Part shown: positions 22,621-34,240 of the stretch, piece after piece
Position numbering within the stretch: position 1 is the stretch's first letter
Layout of the letters: each line of letters begins with the position of its first letter
Source: Ectobius pallidus
Lineage: Eukaryota; Arthropoda; Insecta; Blattodea; Ectobiidae
Assembly: GCA_964059195.1 (NCBI GenBank)
Contig: CAXKWD010000001.1
Span: 161,188,532 to 161,252,531, forward strand
Direction: 5' to 3'
DNA length: 64,000 bases
Notes under the pieces: generated by a model
The model's database searches: none
Seen by the model: the letters and a program-made list of their open reading frames with translations, nothing else
What the model was told of the DNA's origin: nothing
Translations under genes and position numbers: made by a program

Positions 22621-22665
22621 TTTTGGCTGTTGTCCAGTGTTAGTTAAGTCGTGCAAAAACAAATT

Positions 22666-24672
22666 AACGATATAGCTACATTATCAGAAATGGAGATATT
22701 GAATCAGATATTTCTAGAAGGTGCAAACAGGAAGAAGTTCTGGAGTTGTTTCAATGAGTCCTGCCAGGTAGAAGGCAGACAATATAATTAGTACAGTCGC
22801 ATTGCTCTAATTTATTATTATTTTATCGATGTTGCTATACTGAAAACTTGAGGTAGAGTTAGCGTGCACTTACAGAATAAGTTTCCCCAAACGTTCTATG
22901 CAGTTTTCCGTTTAGTACGCTTACGTTCTTTTCAATTAAAGGTGTACATATATTTTCAAAGAAGAAAACAATTGATTCTTTATTTTCAATGTGCTAGTTT
23001 CATATGTTCTTTATAAGTAGGCTTAATCTAGGAAAGTATTTTAAAGATATCTATAAAATTGACTAAATTGTACCACAATTTCACGAATCCCTCTTTTTCT
23101 CTACACTGTATTCTATAAAACTGTTTAACTCATGATTCCTATAATATAAAACATAACTGTATGGAAATTTTGTATAACTTTCTATATTGAGTCATCATAA
23201 AATATTAACTCCATGGAATTATTTTTAATATAAAAAACTAAAAAATTAAGATTTATTCAAATGAAACACCTAAAAAAATAATAATTTTTCATCTTGCAAT
23301 GCAGATATTTTAAAAAACTGCTACAAGCTTGTACATCTGACAATGATCAATGATCTTTATGTGAGAAAGCATTTATAAAAATATATTAAAATTTCATTCA
23401 GTGATTCAAATATCATAACGAAAATTTTCAAGTTTCAAAAACTTAAAGATGTGATATATCATAATAAGCTTAAGGGACGTGGAGGAATATTAAAAAAAAA
23501 ATGATATATTTTATGAATAGACTGTTTATATACCAAATTGAAACTCTAATAGCATATGCAGTAATGCAAAAGAAACAAAAAAGTTTAAATATTTTTTTAG
23601 AACCCGAAAGTTAAATTAGAAACAGAATATCAACTATCGTAAATATTTTAGCTTCGAAAAAAAAACAGTCATATGGCGTCTATAACTAAGTAAAATTAGA
23701 AATCTCGAACAAGGATACCAGGACTGTAAAGAGATAAATAGTAAATAATAATAGTAATAATAATGATAATAATAATAATAATATAGAAAAACAAAGAAAG
23801 AAAAATACAATAGCAACTGAATTAATGTTGGTTTAAAAAATATGTTTCCTTCAATTTGGAATGAATAGTTCACAGTTCATTGTTGACAGAAAGGGGCATA
23901 AAGTCTATGTTCTTTGGGGCACACTGTAGTTGAGTGACGTAATTGCGTTATTTATTAAGACTAAGTTGAATGTGTTGTTGTATCCAGGGCTCCAGTACTC
24001 CCCATGTGAGATGCATACATTCGACTGCAGAACCTCCTTAACTTTGTTAAGGCTTCTTGCATTATACATCTTCAGTGGTGCTTTGTTAGATTGGAACTTG
24101 GAACTGGATAAGGAAAACTATGTCCTCCCTAACACTTCTTTCTGTATCTTTAGTCTTAAAACATTATTTTCTTTTCTTTGTACTTTAGAATTTCCTTTTA
24201 AAGCTGTTGTTTCACTGGGTGTGGCTAGCAGGTACTGTATATTTCTATCATGTCTGTCTTCATGAGTGTTGAATAAATTGGTATAGAAAATGTTTAAACA
24301 TAGAACTCTCATTTGCATTGTGTGTTTGTTTCCATACATTTTCGATAACACAAAACACAACCTGTACGTATATGCCAATGCATATGCAGCAGAGAAATTC
24401 TAGTTAGATTTTAGCAACTTCATTGTACTTATTCAACAGAACCTGATTTGCATTTAATTTTTGGGTTTAATAATGTAGTGTCTAATTACAGTCCATCCTA
24501 TGAATTTCAGATATAAAACACTTTCTTGTTTTCATTATAGCCTATTCAGGCGCAGGCCATGTTGGCCTTACGCCTCAATTTATTTGATTACTTCAATAAT
24601 AAAATATATGGGAAAATCCAACAAACATTGAGAATGAATTCTCCTGAGTATAGTTTTCGTAATGTTGTAAAT
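22666..24672. other. AT-rich interior of the A/B/C composite
   Basis: About 2 kb between the direct and inverted hairpin units. It is very AT-rich with a short AAT tract near 23740-23785. No transposase, polymerase or other motif was recognised. Confidence 0.55.
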
Positions 24673-25146
24673 TAAGTTTTTGCACTCCTTAGCTAGTAAG
24701 TGTTACTTACGAAAGTTGTTTACATGGATCGTAAGTTGACATTCCCACACAATCGTGTTGCTAAGGGCGTTGCGATGAGGTTAAATTACTTACGGTCCAT
24801 GCGCCACGTCATAATTCATTACGATACACTTCATAATACATGCCTTTATGAACAAGGCCCCCAGGACAAATATTCGGTTCCCATAACAACAAACACATGC
24901 GAATCACTTTCTGAAATAAACATCTCTCTTCAAGAATGTATACACATAATATTTTCAGGTAATATCACAATTAATATAATTAAATTGATATAAGTAACCG
25001 TCGTGCAAAAAATAGCATGCAACACAAGGGGCGTAAAGGCATTTACGGGTCTCGAAAACTTAAAAACCCTCGGCTGCGCCTCGGGTTTTCAATCTGTTTC
25101 CTCGACCCGTAAACGTGCCTTACGGCACTTGTATCGCAATATACTA
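24673..25146 (-). repeat. hairpin-headed repeat unit C (inverted copy)
   Basis: Reverse-complemented, it starts TAGTATATTGCGATACAAGT and carries the same blocks as A and B (TTACCTGAAAATATTATG, ACACATGCGAATCAC on the plus strand), ending near GTGCAAAAACTTAATT. The foldback tip has its own GC-rich hairpin (CCCTCGGCTGCGCCTCGGG, near 25066). It is more diverged than A is from B. Confidence 0.85.
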
Positions 25147-25865
25147 TTGTGTGTGTATCTATAGATTCCATTGCATGGAAATAAATTATTTAATGACTTC
25201 TTATATTTTGTGGGAACAAAGACCTAAGTCGGATTTTTGGGTTTGTATTTTTAAATGGGTTTGAAAATAGCGTAAATTCTTAACATTTGAAAACAAAATT
25301 TATCTATCAAAGCGCTATCGTCTAGAATATATTACAAAATAATGTTAAGATTATAAATTGATACGTTTAAAAAATCCACATACATTTACATGTTCATTTA
25401 TAAAAGAAAACGCTTTACACTATGTACGTGAAAATAATACAACTTTTTATTTATTCTGTACTGCACGTAAAGAAAGCACCAGGAAACGCAAGAAACCGGA
25501 AAGGATTGTTTTTTACACCCTTAGCCATGTTTTTGCTCTCTTGTTACGATTCGTGTATTGACTTTTATGTCCCTTTCCGCGCAACGTACTTTTGTAGTTA
25601 ATAGCTGTATATTTCCTGTTTTTTTTTTTGTACTTTGTAATGTTACATTTGTGGTAAACTCATCATCTTTAAATCAAGTTTATTATTTTTAAAGTCAAGT
25701 CAATTTCTCTCTGATAAGAGAAACGCAGTCACTTAGCCTCGAACGTGAATTCAAGATACCGGTACGTGAATAGTAGGTAGAATGTATATTAATAAAGACA
25801 GCATGATACTGTATTGTATTGTCACGAACTTTACGGTAAATTGGGCATTAATAAAAAAGTAAAGT
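25147..25865. other. AT-rich DNA, nothing recognised
   Basis: Contains a T run near 25618-25630; no gene or repeat family recognised. Confidence 0.5.
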
Positions 25866-26150
25866 GTTCCCTATACAGGCCTAAGGGTTCCAGGAGGATG
25901 AAGCTCCCAGATTTAAGACATTCGGTCATGTAGGTGGTCAGCCTTGTGCACCAGCCGCCTTTATCTCCAAGATTACTCCTGGTACTCATTTCTGTTAAAG
26001 GCTGAATCGACCCCAGAGCCACCAGAAGGATTAAGCCATTTGAAAAATCTCAATGACCTCATGGAATCGGCAATCGAACCCGCGAACTTCAGGTTTGTAG
26101 CGCAGTGCCCCAACCACTACACCATGGCGTACCCCCATTGGACATTAATA
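25866..26150 (-). mobile_element. tRNA-headed SINE, family 1, best copy
   Basis: On the minus strand it starts GGGTACGCCATGGTGTAGTG, with box A inside GGTGTAGTGGTTGG, and box B GGTTCGATTGC follows at the usual distance. The body then shares its blocks with the copies at 10128 and 14355, ending near CCTGTATAGGGAACAC. The acceptor stem cannot close, so this is a tRNA-derived promoter rather than a tRNA gene. Confidence 0.88.
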
Positions 26151-27899
26151 CAGAACCAGAAATAAAATAAAGAATACTGTGAATAAAAGCTTTTCCTATA
26201 CATAGCATATTATTTCACAGATTACTTTTATCTCCTTTCATACGGAAAAAATCGGGAATCAGGATAAAATGAAACCACTATCCACATGTTTATTTTTCTA
26301 ATGTTAAATGAGATTATAGTGAACTGCTTTTAGAAATTGCACTTGATAAGTTTCTTGTAGTAGCCTAAGTACTTGTACTTAACATGTTTACAAGCTCCAT
26401 AACTGTAAGTACATGTCGCATCTACCTTAGGAACTTCTGTTAAGAATCGGCAGTTTGGCAACATTTAACTGATTTGTGCGCATGGTAGCTGTGCGTTCAT
26501 ATATTGCCTTTCTTGCCTGCAAAACTTATCTTGCGGTAATTGCGTGATACGACTGCGCGAGAACTCGTCCCCCCTTTATGCTTCTAAATATTCGAATGCT
26601 TTTTATACGATTCTTGATATCCCGAGAACTTTCAAGAATCGAAGAATTCCGGGTTTTTCATTGGAGAGCTTCCATCACTAGTTGACATAATAACTTATGG
26701 TGATCGCATCATCGAAAGCCCTGATCGATACTCAATAAAGAAGAAAAAACGACATTTAAACACACACATTTAATCGGTACTGAAAATTGTCTAGAAGTCC
26801 GTAAATGATTGTTTTTCAGACTGCCAATTTTAACAAGGCTATAGCCTATTGTCATTTCAAGCCCTTTTGCATAATGAACATACTTACAGGCGTGGTATTG
26901 GGATATTTTCAGGTAAAATACACTGACTCACATGTGACAGATTGACGAGGTCTTGTAAATGCAATCAATCGCATCACTTGCTCATTCATTGCTCCATTAT
27001 TGAAAACCAGTATGCAGGTATCGAGCCAGGGACCCCTGCACAGTGGATCTCTAGAGAGAGATACACTTTGGTATCATATGTCAGTCATTCTATTCTATCG
27101 AGCACAACAGAGGCAACGTACGTCATATAAAATGAATAGAGGGGAACGTATGTGTAAAGTAGTCTGCTGTGGTGGATAGGAAATTTGATCCTATTCAACT
27201 CCCATAGCTGCATTGCTGTACCAGAGTATGGTCTGGATAAAGCTTAACTATGTCACTTGGAGAGCTGCACATTTCATGTCCTGGAAACGGAGATGTCAGA
27301 ATTTTGTTTTGAATTGTCATAAATTATTTAAGACTGACCGTACACTGTCCCGAATGATTAGGATTTAATTTTTTTTCTGGTCATACCCAGGCCACGATGT
27401 CAGGTATTTTCGCCCTGTAAAAATCTTTGTATAACCGCGCGTTTTATTTCCTTTACTTTTACCCCCGCATGAAAGTTATTTTAGCGTTAAGTTTAGGTAT
27501 TTCCTAAGTATCAACCCATAGTATTCCAAGGCAAAACATGTTAATGTCTGTTAGTGTTAGTGGGAGATCTATCGATAATGTTAGTCATTGATATTTCATT
27601 TTCAGTAGATAAATATTATGACAGAATTTAATGTGTAACATAAATGGTTTGCTATCTTACAATATGCACCTATCAGCTTTTGCCACAACGCCACAGAAAT
27701 ACAGTTTTAATTTAGAATTCAATAATACAACTGAAAGAAACTAAAAAGTTATAACAATAAGAGTTATATAAAGCCCCGGTCTTTTTAGAAGTATAGCAAT
27801 AGATTTTAAAAGCAGGATATTGCAAAAACAGTAGACCTGGGAACACTGCTTCTGCGCATTGTTGAATCGCACAAGAAGCAAGTTTACTCAGTGCTGCCA
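26151..27899. other. AT-rich DNA with one weak SINE-like relic
   Basis: At about 26960-27060 the minus strand has GGTCCCTGGCTCGATACC, a possible decayed box B. Nothing else recognised. Confidence 0.4.
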
Positions 27900-28305
27900 A
27901 CATTAGGGATAAAACCCGGACCTATCGGAAGAGAGGAGTGCATATGACAGCCGGGCGCCGACCAACCAGAGCGCGAGGAGGAGGACGTATAAATACCAGT
28001 GGTTTGAGAGCTCGCCAGCTATTCGCAGCCGACCACCCAGCTGTAACCAGCTCTGAAGATGTCAAACGTAGTTCATGCCGAAACGGTATATAGCAGTAAC
28101 AACGGACAGACCACGGCCGTACAGCCCGTAAATGGAAATCTCTTTGAACGAGGGCTGTGTAGTTATACCGGATAAACCTCCCGATCAAGGGAGTGAAAAC
28201 ATCTAGCTGAGGAAAAAGGGAATTTCCACAAAATTCGCAGCGACCAAGATACATTCTTTGCTCCATATCTGCCAGTACAGTTTTACTGGAAATTTCAAAT
28301 AACAT
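27900..28305. mobile_element. GC-richer block with TATA box and hammerhead-like sequence
   Basis: A clear change in base composition. TATAAATA at 27988-27995 is followed by CTGAAGATG (near 28053) and, 20 bases later, GCCGAAACGG, the spacing of a hammerhead core plus GAAA. Stem II and the cleavage dinucleotide cannot be drawn convincingly. Together the features suggest the promoter end of a Penelope-like or LTR-type retroelement. Open frames on the minus strand here show no family motif. Confidence 0.35.
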
Positions 28306-29090
28306 CTGAGATTGTTTGGTGATTAAATGAGAAATATAAATTTATTTTGAAATTTGAGAAAGAAATATTTTTTAGTAAGCTCAGTATATTTTTACTGTAC
28401 TAAGCAATTTCTCACATGTGTACTAGGGTAGGAAGAATTATGCTTAGAATAGAGAAGGTAATTTGAATGTCAGTTAGCATTTCACAACCATACACATCAT
28501 GATCTTTGGGAAACAAATTTCAGGCAACAGTTGGTTCTTGCCATTATCTGATCTGTATGGCGTTGTTTGATATGTAAGTACGTTTCCGTGTCATTCATTT
28601 TTAATGACTAATATCGATCTGGACAGGAAGAGAACTTGGCCACACATTCTTGTTGATGGTGTTATCAACAGTACATTATGATACCTGTATTCGTACGATA
28701 ACCCAAAGCCGCATAGGTTTAAGAACATAATCATTACAATATTATTTATTTTTCCCTGCGTAAGTTTACCTTTCGAGGCCAACAATATTATATTCGGTTA
28801 ATAAAAGTAATAGAGGGATTACACGCCAGTTATTTAAACCCGAACCTCAGGAATGTTGTTTATTGGAATTTCTTGAACTTCAATAGCATACGAGACTAGG
28901 CTATTATGTATTAAGAAGAACAGGAGCAGTATATACAATTATAGCATAATTTTATTCTATTTACGGGATCACCTTGAAATACAGAATCAAATATTATTCT
29001 TTTGAGAATGCTACTACTATACACGCATTGTGAAATGATTGTGATTTATAATATTTGAAGTATTATTTCATAATGTGTTGTATTTAGCCC
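28306..29090. other. AT-rich DNA, nothing recognised
   Basis: Only short chance frames. Confidence 0.5.
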
Positions 29091-29094
29091 CTGA

Positions 29095-29770
29095 AGGGGG
29101 AAGGCGGGTTGGGACTACCCTAAGCACTTCAGCCTTGTGGCTCATTGTGCCAACCTCCGGAATGGAATGATTTGCAAGCCCAACGGTCCCTCGACAACAG
29201 ACCCCACCGCGAGCCCCCACGGAACTCCCCTACATCCAACAGATACCTCTACCATGCCACGTTTGCCGCTGCCTCGGTACCTCTTATAGAGCCCCCAGGT
29301 TGGCAGTACACCAGCCAGCAACTTCAGGACCACAAGCCACGGGATGATTATGAGGGGGAGTTTGAAGATGAAATGGAGAGTGTTGGTGGAATGAGAGATT
29401 TGCAAGCCCAACGGTCCCTCGACAACAGACCCCACCGCGAGCCCCCACGGAACTCCCCTACATCCAACAGATACCTCTACCATGCCACGTTTGCCGCTGC
29501 CTCGGTACCTCTTATAGAGCCCCCAGGTTGGCAGTACACCAGCCAGCAACTTCAGGACCACAAGCCACGGGATGATTATGAGGGGGAGTTTGAAGATGAA
29601 ATGGAGAGTGTTGGTGGAATGAGAGGGGGAAACGGGAGGATCCCCGAGAAAAACCCCCAAAGGTCACGGCTTCGTCCACCACGAATGACACGCCCGCCAG
29701 GCCCGGGGATTGAACCCGGGACCGCTAGCATGCCAGGCCCACGCGCTAAGCATGAGCCACCGCGACGGCT
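29095..29770 (-). mobile_element. long tRNA-headed SINE with internal duplication
   Basis: The minus strand begins GAGCCGTCGCGGTGGCTCAT, continuing into GCTTAGCGC (box A region), then box B in CGGGTTCAATCCCCGG near 29710. The body is GC-rich and ends near the AAGGCGGGTTGG block at 29100. It contains two adjacent, identical 228-bp copies. Unusually long open frames on both strands (about 210 and 172 residues) exist because the duplicated unit is stop-free and a multiple of three; the repeated peptide has no recognisable domain. I regard it as non-coding. Confidence 0.75.
29169..29624. repeat. perfect 228-bp tandem duplication
   Basis: GATTTGCAAGCCCAACGG begins at 29169 and again at 29397, and I find no difference between the two units. 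It lies inside the SINE at 29095-29770. Confidence 0.95.
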
Positions 29771-31241
29771 CTCATAATGTGTTAGTCCTCTTAGGTTTAT
29801 CATATAGCAGGAAGACTTTAATGAAACCATAGAAGTAGACATAAAGTAGACTAAGTATATACTCGCATAAAGAGACGTGAACAAATTACTAGAGGTAGCC
29901 TATATTTATGCATTTTCTATCTTTTCGACATCCCGAAACCTATTTTTATGTTATTACAATTATATAATAAGTTAGGATATGTTTTAACTTAACAGTGTCT
30001 TTTTTAATTTAGGCTAATTTTTTTTCCTTAGAAGAGTCCCGTTCTTACAATATGGTAAGTTTGAAAATCATAATATAACCATGAACTTCAACACACGTAT
30101 TCGTAGTTCAGGTAATCGTTCTTTTATCACAGAATTCCTTGTTAGAAAGGGAAGAAAATGCAGTTCCCAAGGTTAAGCCTTTTAATCTATTACACTTTCC
30201 GTCCATGAGAATGTGATACTTGTTTTAGTCATATGTGCCTTTGAATCTTGAAGATTACTGTGCTGTTTATGCTTAATCGTTTCGCAATTTTTATTACATC
30301 AGCTACTTGTTATAACAGTAGCTCTTTGCATTTGCTTATTGGAGATAACTTCAATATTTTAACATGATTATTGAAAAGTCTGCTGGATATTTAGACAGTG
30401 TTATTTATCCAGTTGCACAGAGTAGTTTAGCTTGAGTTCATTTCGTCTACTCTCCGGAGATCTGGTAAGTAATTTTATACTTTATAGCAAGCCAGAAAAT
30501 TTATACTTTATCTGAGGTTATAAGTAGTGTTATGCACAAGCTCCACCATGAAACCACTTGATTAAAGTAGATGCAAAAGTAAATAACACACAAAAAAAGA
30601 GAAAGAAACGAAACAAAGTAGCGAAATAGAGTTAATTAAAATACAAAAATGCATCTAGTTGAGAGTCAGTTGAGGTTAAGCTTACAAAACAAACAAAAAG
30701 ACACTTAATCCTTTCTCACTACTTTGGATAATGTTATTTTATTGGTATAATCCGCTGCGTTTCGAAAGAAAGTAAGAGAATAAAATAACCTTTTCCTTAG
30801 GATTACAACAACAGTTCAACACGGTGTTTTGGAAAGTACGATTTATGTTGACACTTAAATACTTAGGAAGTTTTGACGCCTTATGAATATTTCTGATGTA
30901 TGTCTAAGTTCTAGCATGTTAAAAGAATGCGTTTGACGTCAGCAGTCTCTTAGAAAAATTATTTCCCTGGCATAATCATCTCCTATAAGCCTATACAGTA
31001 GGTCTAAACCAAACTATCTCTCTTAACAGCAAAATACCTTCAGTCTTTTTTAAGAAGAAAACGTAAAAAGTATAGATACTTCATTACCACAAAATTAATA
31101 TGTAATTTAAAACAAAGTAGAAATATTAACTGGGTGTTCATTGGGGTGGAATATAGTAAATTACGTTGTGCGTACAAAATGCTTCCATAATGTCATCTAC
31201 CGACCTTCAGTGTCCATAGGTGAAATCAATAATGAGAAAGG

Positions 31242-31249
<8 letters not shown>
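29771..31249. other. AT-rich DNA, nothing recognised
   Basis: No recognisable repeat ends or coding sequence. Confidence 0.5.

Positions 31250-31301
<52 letters not shown>
31250..31301. repeat. (ATT)n microsatellite
   Basis: About 52 bp of ATT repeats; a shorter tract of the same type lies at 31388-31415. Confidence 0.98.
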
Positions 31302-31303
<2 letters not shown>

Positions 31304-31439
31304 CTTTAGATATGCTAGGGTTTTAGTTACAGTACTAATTTATAGTGAGAAAGAAAATGTTAATATTATCACTGTTATTATTCTTACGATTATTATTATT
31401 ATTATTATTATTATTAAACTGAAACGTTGACAGTAAACA

Positions 31440-31858
31440 ACAAACATAAAGCGAAACTACAGGCCACAGAAATGAATTACTGGAGAAGATTTTCAAGAAA
31501 ATCAAGGAGGGGAAAGCGACGAATACTTGAATAAAAAATTGATGAATGTGGATGTGGATGTCCTTTAAATTACTGAAAACAAAACATTAAGATTAAGATT
31601 GTACAGGCATGAGAAAAGAATGAACCAAAGGAGATTGCCCTAAGATGGTGATGAACTGATAATCTGATCGAAGACGAAGGGAAGGAAGGCCGACTGATAC
31701 CTGGATGGATTGTTAAGGGGGAGCATGGTAGCAAGAGATACATCGAACAGACGACAGTGGAGGAGCAATATTAGTTAAAATTGGAATGTACAATAATTAT
31801 ATATTTGTTTGGTTAATGCAAATGTTGAAATGTTAATGTTAATGTTAATGTTAATGTT
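31440..31858 (+). pseudogene. LINE 3' relic with hexamer tail
   Basis: The plus strand gives KLQATEMNYWRRFSRKSRRG followed, after frame breaks, by segments resembling the RLPKxVLRW and GRxxRGRPxxSW stretch of LINE reverse-transcriptase tails. It ends in a run of GTTAAT hexamers (31830-31857), the kind of short-repeat tail used by several non-LTR clades instead of poly-A. Heavily mutated. Confidence 0.6.
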
Positions 31859-33108
31859 GAAAAACCTCTAAGGAAAAATTATTATTATTTCGAAAGTCAT
31901 ATTACATTATTTACTATTAAACTGTCATCTTATTTTCGGAAACTGCCTAAATGAAACTCCTCGTCCGAAATATATTTTATCGATAACGTTAAACTTCCAG
32001 GTGGAATTATTTTCACTACGCTAAACAAGTGAATGCTTGGTACAAGAATCTTCCCACTGACGCTATGAGTTAACCACGGAATTTATGATTAACTGTATTT
32101 GCGGTTTTATGAATGATTTATTACATTTCATTTTGCAATATAATCCAGTTTGATTAAAAACCTCTTCCCCATATACATTTTCTCTGTAAGGTTTTTCAGA
32201 ATAGCTGGATTAACAAAATCATTGCGTTCGTATTCAGTAATGCATTATAACATACCGAGAAGAAAACTAAGCATCAAAAATATAGGCCATAAACGTAATT
32301 TTAAAGGTCTTAAAGTTAGAAATAGTAACTGGAAAACACACACCACATCTGTAACAGAAGCGATAAGAATTAAATGGATTTACAAGTTTATTAGCAGTTT
32401 TCACATCATACGAACTGCTACATCCATGCTTAAGAACAGTAGTCATTTCAGCTGAGATTTGTTACTTTTATATAGCTTTCTTTCGGATCATTACTTTTAA
32501 TGCTACCATCACTGCCTCCATCTTATGGTTCACAAATTCGATGAGGCATTAAATTCTCCTCCTTTTTACGGCAATACGTCTCAGATATAATGCCTCAGAT
32601 TAATTTTATCGTATAAAAGAGAAAGAATCCTTCATCACTGACAAAGCAATTTTATGTGTCTTTTACGTTACCTACTTTTGTTTTTTGTCTTTCTTCGTGA
32701 CTGATTCATGCCCCCGGAGGAATACCTTACTATTAACTGAAATGGTCTAGGTGACGAAGCTTTATCCGAAAGCGTAATCTTTACTGTCTATTCGCGTCAA
32801 CAGTTATTGCTTTGCCCAAGGGATCACAAAGACGTGACCAAAAGAAGCATCGTTTCATTAAAGGCTTCGATTGCGTTCTTAAGTCTTGAAATAAACTAGA
32901 ATCTTACATACAGAATGGAATTAGTATAACTGTGGTGATTTTAATGGTTTCTTCCTTTGGTAAAGACAAAATAAAAATTCAGAAATCATTGGATTGAAGA
33001 TGCGAAGTAGCAATCGAAGCTTGTGAGATAGCTATCAAGGCAGCATTATCGCGCAGGTCATGATTTATGTCTCAACGGTTCAGTTATACCTTTAGCACGG
33101 CTACAATA
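31859..33108. other. AT-rich DNA, nothing recognised
   Basis: No repeat or gene signature recognised. Confidence 0.5.
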
Positions 33109-33480
33109 AGGGCCTTTTCACACTGGGTCACTCGTGACAGTCACCGGTTTTTGCATTGAACACATCTGGGTCACTTGTGACGGTCACCGCTAGTATTGCC
33201 AATAATAACTACATGATAAAGCAATTTGTAATCACTTTTGACATCCCAAATGGCAGGTTGACATTCCGATTCACTTATAAAATTTCAGTATTAATAAAAT
33301 CTAAACTCATGGCTGGATAACTAGTTTCGCTGAGCTCGATTATACAACTGAATGTTGTATATACAACTTGCATTGTTGGCAATCGTAATAAAAATGATTG
33401 TGCGGTGACCGTCACAAGTGACCCAGTGTGAACGCTTCCATTTAAACCAATGCTTCTTCGCCGGTCCGGTGACCGGTCAC
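33109..33480. mobile_element. non-autonomous TIR element with doubled ends
   Basis: Left: TTCACACTGGGTCACTCGTG, and again at 33168 CTGGGTCACTTGTGACGGTC. Right: GGTGACCGTCACAAGTGACC then CAGTGTGAA (33404-33433), and a further CCGGTGACCGGTCAC at 33466-33480. So each end carries the terminal motif twice. No transposase and no clear target duplication; superfamily unresolved. Confidence 0.75.
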
Positions 33481-33571
33481 AATGTATGTCTCCGAATATA
33501 TTTTATTGAAAAACTGTCATAACATTTTCGAAATTTCTATAAGTTATGCATCTTAAATTTATTCTTAGTCA

Positions 33572-34240
33572 CAGGACCCGGATTTTTAGGCTTTTATAAA
33601 GGTATTTTAGCCTTTTATTTTCGTGGAATAGCCCTTTTTAGGTTTTAAACAAACTATTTTAGCCGTCTTAATAAAACACTTTCATTAGCACCGAAAATTG
33701 CATTATAATTTTGACACAGACCCTCCTACACTTCTCTGTCGTCGGTCAGCAACTTGTTATTCGAAAGCTGAAACGACAATGGATTACTTGCATATTTCAA
33801 AGTATTGAAGATGGCCCAAGTTTCATTTCCTGCGACGGCGAGGCGGAGCATTGTCGAGTTACAAAGACAAGCGACACAGCAACATTCTTAATTTCAGTGG
33901 GTTGTATAAGTTTATTTTATTATGTCTTTTCTTAAATTGCACAAATTCACATATTTATTTTCCTTTGCATTCATTGAAAAATCTATTTAAAAGTCGTGTT
34001 TTTTCTGCAAAAGTCCTATTTAGCCCTTAGGTTTTCAGGAAAAGTCCTCTTTAGCCCCTAGTTTTTCATTAAAAGTCCTCTTTAGCCCCCTTTTAGGCCC
34101 TTTAGTCAGATTTAGCCCTTTTTAGGTTCTATAAGATTCACCTATTCGGAAGCTAGGGGTATGAAACGGAAAAATACGTTAAAATGTCCTAATTATGAAG
34201 CTGGGGAAAAAATAGGTTAAAACCTTCAAATCCGGACCCT
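33572..34240. mobile_element. hAT-like non-autonomous element
   Basis: Ends CAGGACCCGGATTT and its approximate inverse AAATCCGGACCCT (two mismatches). The interior has many TTTAGCCC/TTTTTAGG units, especially 34000-34140, plus a more balanced patch at 33710-33900 whose frame shows no intact domain. Flanks CTTAGTCA and CTTATGAC are only a poor 8-bp match, so the hAT assignment rests on the termini. Confidence 0.55.

Larger units (their letters stand above)
20711..22639. mobile_element. 1.9-kb DNA transposon with CACTG ends and TTA target duplication
   Basis: The element starts CACTGGACAACA and ends with the exact reverse complement TGTTGTCCAGTG. TTA occurs on both sides (20708-20710, 22640-22642) but once at the corresponding point of unit A (near 20260), so both ends and the 3-bp target duplication are read directly. 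CACTA/G termini with 3-bp duplications are the hallmark of the EnSpm/CACTA group. Behind the left end lie four 171-bp repeats; a diverged inverted copy of the same repeat lies behind the right end. The interior holds one broken gene on the minus strand. No classical CACTA transposase signature was recognised. Confidence 0.88.
20278..22665 (+). repeat. hairpin-headed repeat unit B (direct copy 2), interrupted
   Basis: Near-identical to unit A except for a small extra GC-rich hairpin (GAGGCGCTCGCGCC near 20340) at the tip of the foldback and a few substitutions. It is split after CACTAATTA by the transposon at 20711-22639 and resumes as TTAGTTAAGTCGTGC at 22640. Confidence 0.9.

Noticed and set aside
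23930..24378. Overlapping 111- and 86-residue frames inside the composite
   Set aside because: No domains, atypical composition and opposite strands; consistent with chance in AT-rich DNA.
27922..28305. 127-residue minus-strand open frame in the GC-rich block
   Set aside because: Higher GC content alone lengthens open frames; no motif, signal or homologous pattern was recognised.
29142..29777. Two long overlapping frames (210 and 172 residues)
   Set aside because: They arise from a stop-free 228-bp unit repeated twice inside a tRNA-headed SINE; the peptide repeats exactly and shows no domain.
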